NCBI GenBank assembly: GCA_023333565.1
Contig: JAJKFH010003680.1
Coordinates: 2,356,001 to 2,420,000 of the forward strand
Origin: Puffinus mauretanicus
Taxonomy: Eukaryota; Chordata; Aves; Procellariiformes; Procellariidae
DNA length: 64,000 bases
Reading direction: 5' to 3'
The translations under genes were made by a program, and so were the position numbers. The notes below the pieces were generated by a model. The model was not told the origin of the DNA, made no database searches, and worked only from the letters and a program-made list of their open reading frames with translations. Shown one piece after another: positions 55,556 to 64,000 of this stretch; positions within the stretch are counted from its first letter, which is position 1; each line of letters starts with the position of its first letter.

Positions 55556-57499
55556 TGGGGGGTGCACCCACCTGTGCTTGCTGGACACCCCATACCCGCA
55601 CCCCACCTCCCTCCTACCCCCACGCCATAGCTGGAGCTCGCGTACCCCCCCGTGCCCTCCCTGCTAACCTGGGGCTGCTGGGCTGGGAGGAGGTGTGGGC
55701 AGGGGGGCTGCAGGCAGGAGGGTGCCCTCACACACTGCGCCATGGGCTTGGCTTTCCCCAGAGCTGCCGGTCCCCCCCCCCGTCTCGTCCTCGGTGAGGT
55801 CGGCACCTTGGAGTCACGGCTTGGGCACTGCCACCTGCCCTTCGGTGGGATTCCCAGTTGGCCCAGTGCACCCTGGGCACTGGGAAGCTCCATCCTCCTG
55901 GGCCACTGTGCATGGGTGACAATGCCCACGAGCCCCGGTGTGCTTGGCGCTGCCGCCCTGTCCCCTCCATGCTCTGTGGGTTATGGGGTGTCGCTGCAAA
56001 GTGCATCAGCTGCGGGGGACACCCCTGTCCCCTCTTGCCCCGTCGCGTGCCAGCGCGAGCGGGCAGTTGGGATGTGCACCCCCGTGGGTCTGGGGGTGCA
56101 GTGCCGACCCTTGGGGACCACCCTCTGCTGTGATGGGGTGGGAGGTCCCCAGCACACCTCTGCCGCCTGGCCCACCCCGGTGTGATGGGCGTTGGGAGAG
56201 CGCTCCCGCTCACCCCGCTTTCCCACCGCGCGCTGCCAAGCCTGCAAAATAGTTGTTTTTCCACCACTGACAACGCTGTGGCAAAGGCACGCAGCGAAAC
56301 AGCAGCCCTCAGTGTGATGAGAAAATGCCAGACGGGTGCGTCAGATGCCGGGCTGAGGGGAGCTAACCCAGCCACCCCGGGGATGGGGCGAGGAGGTGCC
56401 ACCTCAGACCCCTCTGGAGCTGCGGGATGGGCCCCTCCTTGCGTGCCGTGCCAGGAAGATGCTTGCTCAGCGGTGGTCCAGCCACCTCCCCGCTGCTGCC
56501 AGGACAGCACTACGGGGCACACGTGTGCCCCCCCACCCTGCGCTGGCGGGTGGCACCGGGCACGGCCGGGGCTGCCGGTACCCGCAGAGCATCCCTGGCT
56601 TCCAAGCAGCGTGTCCTTAGGTGTCCTCCCACGCGCCGGGACCGTCTGGCCGAGGTTTCCTGCACCCCGTTCACGGCCAGGCAGCACTGAGGTCCCGGCG
56701 GTAGGATTCGCTCACCCTCCGTGTGATTTTTTGGCTGACCCCCTCTTGTTTTTCCTCCATCCCAGAGCCTGAGCACGCCAGCCAAGGAGCGGCTGTGCGG
56801 GGAGGCTGCCTGCCAGGCCCCCGAGCCGGCTGCGAGGTCGTAGGATTTATGGCAGCAGCAGCCCCGTGCTGGGCTCGCGGTGGCGGCAGCGGAGGGGGCC
56901 TGGCGTGGGGGGACGTGGGGGGTACCCCCCCCGGGGTGCTTGATGGGGTCCTGGCAGGTACCTCAGTGCCCGTCCTGCTGCCCGTCCCCGGGAGGCAGGG
57001 ACACGTCTCCATGCCCATGTGGGGCTCAGGGGGGTGACCCCACCAGTGGGGTTTGGGGAGCGAGATGGGGAGATGTGGGGTACAGTGCTGTGGAAAGGCG
57101 GGTGTGGTGCTGGGAGATTTGGGGTACGGGACTATGCAACGTGGGGTGCAGGGCTGGGAAGTGTGGGGTGCTGCAGCCGCCACGGGGCAGCAAGGGGAGA
57201 CACTGGGTGGGCAGTGCTGGCAGCGGGACCAGCCTGGCTCCCCAAAGCTCCCAGTTTAACCAGCAGGACCCCAGCAAGGTACCCAGCTGCGGGGGTCCAG
57301 GGTAGGGCCCCCCCCAGCCAAGGCCCACAGGTGGCTCCTCAGCAGGGGGGCAGGATGCCCGGGGTCCCCTCCTGCCTCGCTGGGGCACCCCCTTGGTGGC
57401 ACGGCCCCAGGGAGATGGGGCTGGTGGTGGCCTCGTTCCCCGGGACCCTCCCTGTCCCCAAGCCCTCCCCGCGGCACGAATCCTGCTCCTGCCTGCAGA

Positions 57500-57575
57500 G
57501 AGCGAGCAGAACCGGGGGGGCTCCTATAATTATCATCGCGCTCTGAATAATTCATAGCCGCATTACTCCAACAAA
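57500..57575. other. Short AT-richer patch in intron 1
   Basis: CTATAATTATCATCGCG, TGAATAATTCATAGCCGC and ATTACTCC in GC-rich flanks. TGAATAATTCA is an 11-bp palindrome. Possibly a small conserved element. Confidence 0.25.
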
Positions 57576-57787
57576 GCCTCTCCCTGCCCCGGCTCCCTGC
57601 CACGCCGCCTGGCAAGCGCTGGCCGGCTTTGGGGGTGCCATAAAAGGGGGGGAGGGGCAGGCGGGCCGGGGCGGTGGGGTGGGACAGAGGGGTGTCACCT
57701 GCTGCCCGCTGCCAGGGGTTGGGGGGCGATGCAGGCAAGGGGTGGAGGAGGGGGTCTTCCATCCTCCCCGCTGCTCCCCCACGCCGC

Positions 57788-57812
57788 GTGCCTCAGTTTC
57801 CTCCTTGTCACG
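57788..57812 (-). repeat. MIR/CORE-SINE-like scrap, - orientation
   Basis: 'gtgcctcagtttcctccttg' is the reverse complement of the MIR-type phrase ending in 'gaaactgaggcac'. Short and uncertain. Confidence 0.3.
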
Positions 57813-58300
57813 GTGCCAGGGATGCTGGGGTGGGTAGAACCCGCAAGCGGGTTGTTTCTCTGCCTGGCCCAGGACACCCCGGCTTTTGGGGGGGGTCTCT
57901 GCACAAGCACACAGCACCGCGATCCCTCCAGCCATTCCTGCAGGGCTGGATTTGCCCCAGGGGGGGTCGAGACCCCATCCAGCCGGGGTCTGGCTGCAGG
58001 GCTGGGAGCTCCCGGACCCAAGCGCCTGCGAGGCTGGGAGCAGTGAGGGGTTAAACGCAATAAAACCGGTGAGAAACTTTTGGCTAGGGACCTGCAGGCA
58101 GAAAGTGCATTTGTAGCCGCAAGTGGCTGCCTTGAAGACGATCCAGATCTGTCTGGGAGCCGTCTGCTGCTAAAACCCTTTGATCCACTTACTTCTCCCC
58201 GGGGAGCTCCCTGCAGCGCTGGTGCTAATGCCCCCGTGGCGACAGGGGCTTAGCTGCCAGACGGATGCAGGAAAGACCCCCCCTCCTGCTGCCAGGGAGG

Positions 58301-58342
58301 AAAGCAGCCGCAAAAAAAAGAGGGGGGCAAAAAAAGAGGGGC
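58301..58342 (+). repeat. Tandem purine repeat
   Basis: The word 'gcaaaaaaaagagggg' is followed directly by 'ggcaaaaaaagagggg', a near-perfect 16-bp tandem duplication. Confidence 0.7.
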
Positions 58343-58584
58343 TTTGGGACACAGGAGCGATGCCACCAGGCTTAAGCTGCAGGGTGCTGGGGGTGCCTGG
58401 AGGTGGGGGCAGGTTTGAGAGGGATGGAGGGATGGAGGGAGCGTCGCGGGGGGATTGCCGGGATGCCGGGGCATGGGGGGGCGGTGGTGCTGTCACAGGG
58501 AGGGTTTGCATCGCTGGTGGCTCCCCAGGGCTGCAGGTCTGGGGGCTCCCAGCCCTATTGCCGACTGCCCCGGTGCAGGGCTAC

Positions 58585-58650
58585 GGTGGCTCGGCATGGG
58601 GCCACATCATGGCTCGGCGTGGGGCCGCGTGCACGGCTCGGTGCAAGGAC
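58585..58650 (+). repeat. Short GC-rich tandem repeat
   Basis: Three copies of 'ggctcgg' about 24 bp apart, the first two followed by 'c(a/g)tggggccrc'. A small local duplication. Confidence 0.55.
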
Positions 58651-59160
58651 GTACCAAGCCAGACCCGTCGGTGATTTTGGGGGTGATCAGGGCCCGGAGC
58701 GGCTCTGCTCGGGCAAGTGTGTCCTTCTGCCTCCCTGCCAAGCCCTGGGAGCAGGACGCAGCCCTCCCAGGGCTGGGGGGGCGTGTGGGGATGCTCTTGG
58801 GGGTGCGGTTGCTATTCATCCTCACCCTTTATGGCCCCACAGCCTGGGTTTGTGGGGTGGGAGGTCCGGCCTCGTGCCCAGCTGTACCTGAGCTTTTGGG
58901 GTTTATCCCGATGTGTATTTGTATCCCCGCGGCATTGGGATCACCGTGCCAGCTGTGCTGTGCCAAGCCAGCGGGCCTGAGGATGGCTCTTGGGGTCAGC
59001 GAAGGTTTGGGGTGTGGGAAGCTGGGTTTCGAGTCAGTTGGGCAATGTTTGTTGGTGGGGCGGTTTGTTCCATAAAGGAAAAGCAAATTTGGGGCAACCA
59101 CCCCACATAGCAAACTGGCTGAAAGCAGAAGGCAGGAAAACCAGCAGCACTGGGCAGCCA

Positions 59161-59300
59161 GGAGCCAGCTCCCACAGGGTTAAACAACATATCGACAGTT
59201 TTGGTTCATAGTGATTATTTCGCTTTTATTATAGGAAATGTTTAAAGACCAAGAAGCTGAAATAAGCTGCTATACTGGACCTCGAATACCCATTTTCCAG
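59161..59300. promoter_or_regulatory. AT-rich island with acceptor-like sequence
   Basis: AT-rich block containing AACATATCGACAG and 'tttcgcttttattatag' followed by GAAATGTTTAAAG. The latter resembles a splice acceptor, but no FOXO exon follows and no matching donor is convincing. More likely a conserved element; an unknown alternative exon cannot be excluded. Confidence 0.25.
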
Positions 59301-59935
59301 TGGGTGTCAGGACTTGAAGGATGCGCTGAGCTCTGTGTCCTGCCCTGCCCGGATCCCCGTCGCAGATGGGTTTCACCCCTGTGGCAGCGGGGACGGGTGT
59401 CCCCGGGGGTCCCGGGAGGGGAGCAGTGCTGTACAGCCGGCACAGCATCCGCGTGGGGAGCGATGGGGCTGGCACGGTGCTGAGCCCTGCAAGGGGGAGA
59501 CGTTCATGGGGGCTGTACCCTGCACCCCACATAAACACAGAGGCGAGTTATGGATGCACCCGTTAACCACGGGCTGCAAGTCTGAGTGCGGAGCAGGATG
59601 AGGCCGTGGGCAGGAGAAGGGGCACAATGTCATACTCCCTCCTGGGGGGTGGTGTTTGGGAACTGGTGCTCTGGCAGGTACCCGATGCTGCCTGCGGTTT
59701 TGGAGATGCTGGGCTGCCCTGTCAGCAGGACGGCATCGCCTCTGCCACTGCCAGCAGCCCCGGCTGTGCTCGCAGGGAAGGAAAAAGCCATCGAGGTGGT
59801 GTCGGAGCTGCGGGAGAGGCCAGGGGACGGTCACAGCCGGGGACGGTCACGGCTGGGTGCGGAGGGTGCATGGAGGGGCCGATGGGGTGGGATGGAGGTG
59901 TGAAGGGAGGCGAGCGGGGAGCGAACAAAAGCTGC

Positions 59936-60560
59936 ATTGAATGACAGCGGCCGGCCGCCCCGCCGCCAGCAGAGCAGGAGCCTGGCCAGGAAAAACAGGG
60001 CCTGGAGCGGGGAGCACATCGTGTCCCTGGCTGGGGCCGCCGGGGCCCTCGGTACATTCTGTAGCGGAGGAAGCTGGCGCGGGGACGGGCTGGCTCGCCG
60101 GCTGCCGCGGCGCAGCTGACCCTGGCGGGGAGAGGCGCGGGGGGCTCCCCCCTCCGGGTGCTGCACCCTCCGACCGCATCGTTGGCCGGGGCTAATCGTC
60201 TGCGTAACGAGTCCCGCTGAGACCGGCCGGGCCCCCCTCTCCCACCCGCTCGAGGTGGGTCGGAGGCTCCTCGGTTCTGGGTCAGCGCTGGGGGAGGAGG
60301 CGATGGGGTTGGGGGTGGGACGGGGACCGGCTTGCAGACAGCGAGCGGGCGCCGTGCCCAGGAATTCGAGGATGGTTTGCAGGCTGCGCTGCCCAGGCAG
60401 CAGCGTCTAATTCAATTAAAGCTCAGTGTCACGAAGCTGGGAGGCCGGCAGCGCGTGGGAGCCGGGTGGGGGCCCCCGCGGGGAAGGCGGCCGTCTGAAG
60501 GGCTGCCAGGTCCCCCGGGAAACAGCCCGGACGTCAGCGGGCTGGGGGTGTCCCGTCCCC
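59936..60560. promoter_or_regulatory. Intronic CpG-rich patch
   Basis: CpG dinucleotides are dense at 60060-60250 and 60460-60560 compared with the flanks. It could be an intragenic CpG island (alternative or antisense promoter). It also contains the complex word GTCTAATTCAATTAAAGC at about 60405. No exon recognised. Confidence 0.3.
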
Positions 60561-63500
60561 CCCGCCAAATCTGCTGGGAGACCTGGTATGCCAGGCATGG
60601 GGTTGTACCCGGGCTGGCAGCGCTGGCAGGTACCCACGGCCTGGGGACCCCATGGAGCTGCCGGGGGTGTTGGGTGTTAGGAGACTTCGAGGCACGACCC
60701 CAGGCTCTTGGACCCTTCGGGATGGGCTTGCAGGTGATAAGAGCTGGGAGCAGCTGCCTTTCTGGTGTGGCTTCCCATTGCTTCCACATCTCCTCCCCGT
60801 GCCCCAGCATCCTCCGTCCCCCTCCTCAGCACCCTCCGTCCCCTGTACACCACCCCACCTTCCCAGCCCCACACCCCCCTCCATGTCTCCCCACCGCACT
60901 CCTGCCACAGTGCCCATCCCCTAACCCTCCCCCCCCCCGGAAAAACCTAAAAATTAACGACCGGGCGGGCTGTGGATGGGGTTCAAACCCCTGCAGTTCA
61001 GGCGCAGGGCATCCTCTCCCTGCAGTCCAGGGCTGATTTGTTCCTGGTGGTCCGGACACCGGTTCTTCCTGCCCCTCTTTGGACGTTTTGTGACCCCACC
61101 CCTCCAGACACCTCTTTTTGGTGGCTTTGTTTCCAAGTGTCTGATTCCCCCAGCTGAAAGACAAAACCCTGCTGGCAGCATGGACCCAAGGAGGGTCCCG
61201 GGTCCATGAGCACCTGGGTCCATGAGCAGCTGAGCCCGGCAGCCCGTGGCATCGCTGCTGGTTTGCAGGCAGGGCAGGTTTGCAGGGTCTCTTGCTCCAG
61301 AGAGACCCATCAGCACTGAAAACAGCCCCGAGGATGCTGCGTGGCCTGACCTGGAGCATCTCCACCCACCTCCCGGTCCCGCTGGCGGGAGGGGAGCCGG
61401 CCCCCTCGCAGCGCCCATCGCTCAGGGTCAGGGTGGCCCCGTGGGGCTGTGGCAGCGCTGGGGTGGATCCGGCTCCTCCCTCGAGCGGCACCGGGACCGG
61501 CTGCTCCGGCAGGCTCTGGCTGATGTAATTTTTGCCATTACAGATAAAACTGCTCCACCTCAGGTGGCCAAACTCCTCTGAGACGGGCAGGAGGGGGATT
61601 GTTGTGTTCCTGTTGCTTTGCAGCATCCTACAGGGAGCCCTGCTGCCTCCCCAGGTGTGTCTGGCTCCTGCTCGGGCTGCGTGCGGTTGCTGGCTCATTT
61701 TCGGAGCTGTGCTGCAGGGCCAGAGGCTGCACCGTGCATTTCCCCCCGCCGGCAGCCCCCATTGTGGCTCCACTGACTTGTTACCCCTGGTCCTGCTGGT
61801 TTTATATCTGGTCTGGAAGCATCCCCCCAGCCCGCTGCCTGCCCGTTGCCTACAGCCGGTGCGTGTGCAAGCGCAGCCCAGAGACCACCATGGTGGGCTG
61901 TGGCTGTGGCTTTCCTGCCACCCTGTCTGATCAAATAGGGCTCGCAGAGGGGGGACACCCTGCCCGGGGTACTGGTGCATCCCCGGTGGGGGCAAGCAGC
62001 TGAGATTTACAGCTGGGAAAGTTTGGGGCATCGGGGGAAATCTCGGGGCGTCCCTGGTGCTTCTGAGCCCTTGGAGGGAAAAGCAGAGACTGTGATTAAT
62101 CCAAAGGCAGCCCGGGAGTGCTGTTGGGGGAGCAAAGCTCCCCCTCCCTGGGGGATGGATCACTGCCAGCCCCCCGGCAGAGCACTGAAGGATGGGCTGA
62201 TGCTGGGGAGCTGCAGGCAGGGGAATGTGTCCCTGGGCATCGCTTCGGGGAGACAAAGCGGGCGGGCAGCGGCAGGGGGGTAGCAGGAAGCAAAGCACTC
62301 GCACGGCGCCGGGGTGCAGCGGCTCCTCTCTCTGCCACCAGCCCAGCAGAGCAGCCCCAGGCGGGGTGGCAATGTCCCCAAGGGGCAAGCCCCCACCAGT
62401 GCCCCGGAGGCGACCCTAATGGGACCCCCAGGGCACGTGCCCGTCTGGCGCAGGGCAGGGACCCCCTTGCAGGAGGAGAAGGCAGACAAAGCTGGGGTGC
62501 ATTGCCGGACCCCCCGCTTCGCCACCCTCTCTTACCTGCGGGATGTCACCCACCGTTTCCCTGGCAACGGCGATGGCATCCCGAACACCTCAGGCAGAGT
62601 TTCCCTGCCTCCCCTGCGATGTCATCCGCCGTTTCCCGGGTAACCCAGCATCCGGGAGCCGGCTCTGGCAGGCAGGTAGATGAGGACCTCAGCCCACCCA
62701 CTGCCTTCTGCGGTGCCCAGCCGTTCACCACCCAAAAGCAGAGCACCGGTGGAAGGGCTGTGCCTGTGCGGTGGCCCGTGGTGGCCTTGGGTGGCTGTGG
62801 CCGAGCAGTGGGGCCAGGCTGGCAGGGATGGGCAGATATGGCAAATGGCCCGGCAGCCTCGGGGGAGCAGGCAGCCCTGCCTGTCAGACACAAAGCCCTG
62901 TCCATGCTCTGCTCCCTGAAGGTGCCTCATGGCTCTGCCTGGCATTGAGCAGCCGAGTGAATGGGCAGCTTTGGGGGCAGGAGGAGAGGCACAGCTCGGT
63001 GACTCGGCGCCCACCCTATGTCCCACTCCATGTCCCACCTCATCCCTGCACAAAGGGCTGTGGCTGGGCTCGTGGGGAGTCGATGTTCCCAAGGGGAGAA
63101 AAGACAAGGGAGGTTGGAGAGTGTCTGGGTCAACTGGTAATTCCCTGTCCTGGTCACCTTTGAGCAACTGGTCGTGGCAGGAGGTGTTAACCTCCTGGAG
63201 CGCGCCGGTGAGGCGTGTTGAGCATCCCGCTCTGTGCTGGTCCTGGGGCCGTTTTCCTCCAGGCGATGCCCTTCATGCCGTGAGCCCGTCCTGGGATGAA
63301 CACACTGAGCAGAAAGTGTCCTGGCAGCTGGCATTGCCCACCCTCCTCTATAAACAGCTTTGCTGCTCGTCCCCAACAGCTTCGCTCCATCCCATCCCAA
63401 GTGGCAAATCCCCCTGCTCCCAAGGCAAGTCTCCGAGAGACCAGAAGCCCTGCTAAATCCCACTGCAGCAGGGTTAAGCCCTGGGTTCCGAGGCAGAGGA

Positions 63501-64000
63501 GGTCGGGAGCACCCCGGCACGGTGGCAGCCCCAGGTGCTTTCTCCACCGGTGGATCAGGAGCCTGGAAAGTCCCCTGCTGGTGCAGCAGTCCTCAGCCCT
63601 GCCCGGGCCGGCTGCGGGGGCCCCAGCCCAGGCGCCGAGGCGGGGGGGATTGTATTTGGATGAAATCGGAGCCTGCGGCACGGCAGTCACCAGGATTTCC
63701 CCGTGGATCCTGTGCTCTGCCCCATGCACTGGGGCCAGGGGTGTGAGCGTAGGCAGGGGCTGTCTGCTGGGGGTTTTTGGGGGGGAACCACGTCCCTGCT
63801 GGCAGCCAGCCCCTCTCCCGCGTGATCCCCGCTTTGGGTGCATCGCCTCGGGCAGGGGCTGGCTCGCTGTGCCTGTGCTGCCTGTGCCGAGGGGATCCAG
63901 CAGCCCTATCCTGCCGAGCCCCCAAGGCAGGGGGATGTCCCGGAGGGGGTCCCCCCTTTCCAAGCCCACTGGTTTGCACATCAGTGCAACCCTGCATGCG
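60561..64000. other. Intron DNA to the window edge, nothing recognised
   Basis: GC-rich non-coding DNA with long overlapping frames on both strands (up to 520 codons on -) caused by composition. A small tandem duplication of 'gggtccatgagca' lies at about 61198-61231. No exon 2 of FOXO6. Confidence 0.45.

Larger units (their letters stand above)
43716..64000 (+). other. FOXO6: FOXO6 intron 1 (open at the right edge)
   Basis: No reading frame to the right of the donor contains the exon 2 hallmark of FOXO proteins (NSIRHNLSL), which would be part of a long frame. The intron is therefore at least 20,285 bp and continues beyond the window. A first intron of about this size is known for mammalian FOXO6. 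It is GC-rich with chance ORFs on both strands. Parts not listed separately (43722-46635, 47665-49090, 50130-51335, 51435-52845, 55600-59160, 60565-64000) show no gene, RNA gene or recognised repeat. Confidence 0.8.

Noticed and set aside
54206..55667. Long + strand ORFs (up to 474 codons) with repeated His-Pro-Thr-Leu-Cys units
   Set aside because: They translate the 14-bp minisatellite, which is open in every frame because 14 is not a multiple of 3. Not a repeat protein.
60826..62388. 520-codon ORF on the - strand in the intron
   Set aside because: GC-driven open frame without domains; overlaps equally open frames on +.
43716..64000. FOXO6 exon 2 within the window
   Set aside because: No frame carries the recognition-helix hallmark NSIRHNLSL or the long C-terminal region. 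Exon 2 must lie further right.
1..64000. CRISPR arrays, prokaryotic operons, integrated viruses or retroviral LTR pairs
   Set aside because: No spaced direct repeats, no LTR pair with a primer-binding site, and no viral protein motifs. The only retroelements seen are non-LTR LINE fragments.

Overview
The window looks like a piece of a bird (or other sauropsid) nuclear chromosome. It carries several old CR1-superfamily LINE fragments in both orientations, very GC-rich CpG stretches of the kind seen on avian microchromosomes, and no prokaryotic-style gene packing. Only one protein-coding segment can be supported: the first coding exon of a FOXO-family forkhead transcription factor on the + strand at 43278-43715, identified as FOXO6 from its N-terminus and the forkhead variant it encodes. 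The exon ends in phase 0 at the conserved FOXO splice junction, just before the recognition helix. Exon 2 is not in the window, so intron 1 is longer than 20.2 kb and runs off the right edge.

Layout. 1-41 kb is non-coding upstream DNA. It holds CR1/LINE fragments at 2.35-2.55, 13.8-14.28, 14.97-15.05, 15.41-15.93, 18.24-18.35 and 27.98-28.55 kb, microsatellites, a degenerate TG/CA tract at 34.53-34.74 kb, a secondary CpG-rich patch at 31.9-32.8 kb, and several AT-rich islands that look like candidate conserved non-coding elements, such as 6.0-6.36, 17.29-17.46, 27.4-27.68, 30.36-30.66, 35.5-35.8 and 36.5-37.5 kb. 41.2-43.8 kb is the FOXO6 CpG island. It contains a 29-bp minisatellite, a perfect CRE, two CCAAT boxes, GC boxes, CGG and GCTCC repeats, a leader with several upstream ORFs, and a complementary A-rich/T-rich tract pair just before the start codon. 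43.7-64 kb is FOXO6 intron 1. It is GC-rich, broken by short AT-rich islands (candidate enhancers), a perfect CArG palindrome at 48.54 kb, and a 14-bp minisatellite organised into 98-bp higher-order units at 54.8-55.5 kb.

How it works together: the window is essentially one regulatory landscape around the FOXO6 promoter. I found no new multi-gene system. The most unusual items are the structured, uORF-rich FOXO6 leader, the higher-order minisatellite with a strand-switching palindrome at its end, and the AT-rich islands in the GC-rich intron. The very long GC-rich ORFs on both strands are composition artefacts. Conservation and transcription, which would settle most of the regulatory calls, cannot be judged from one sequence.
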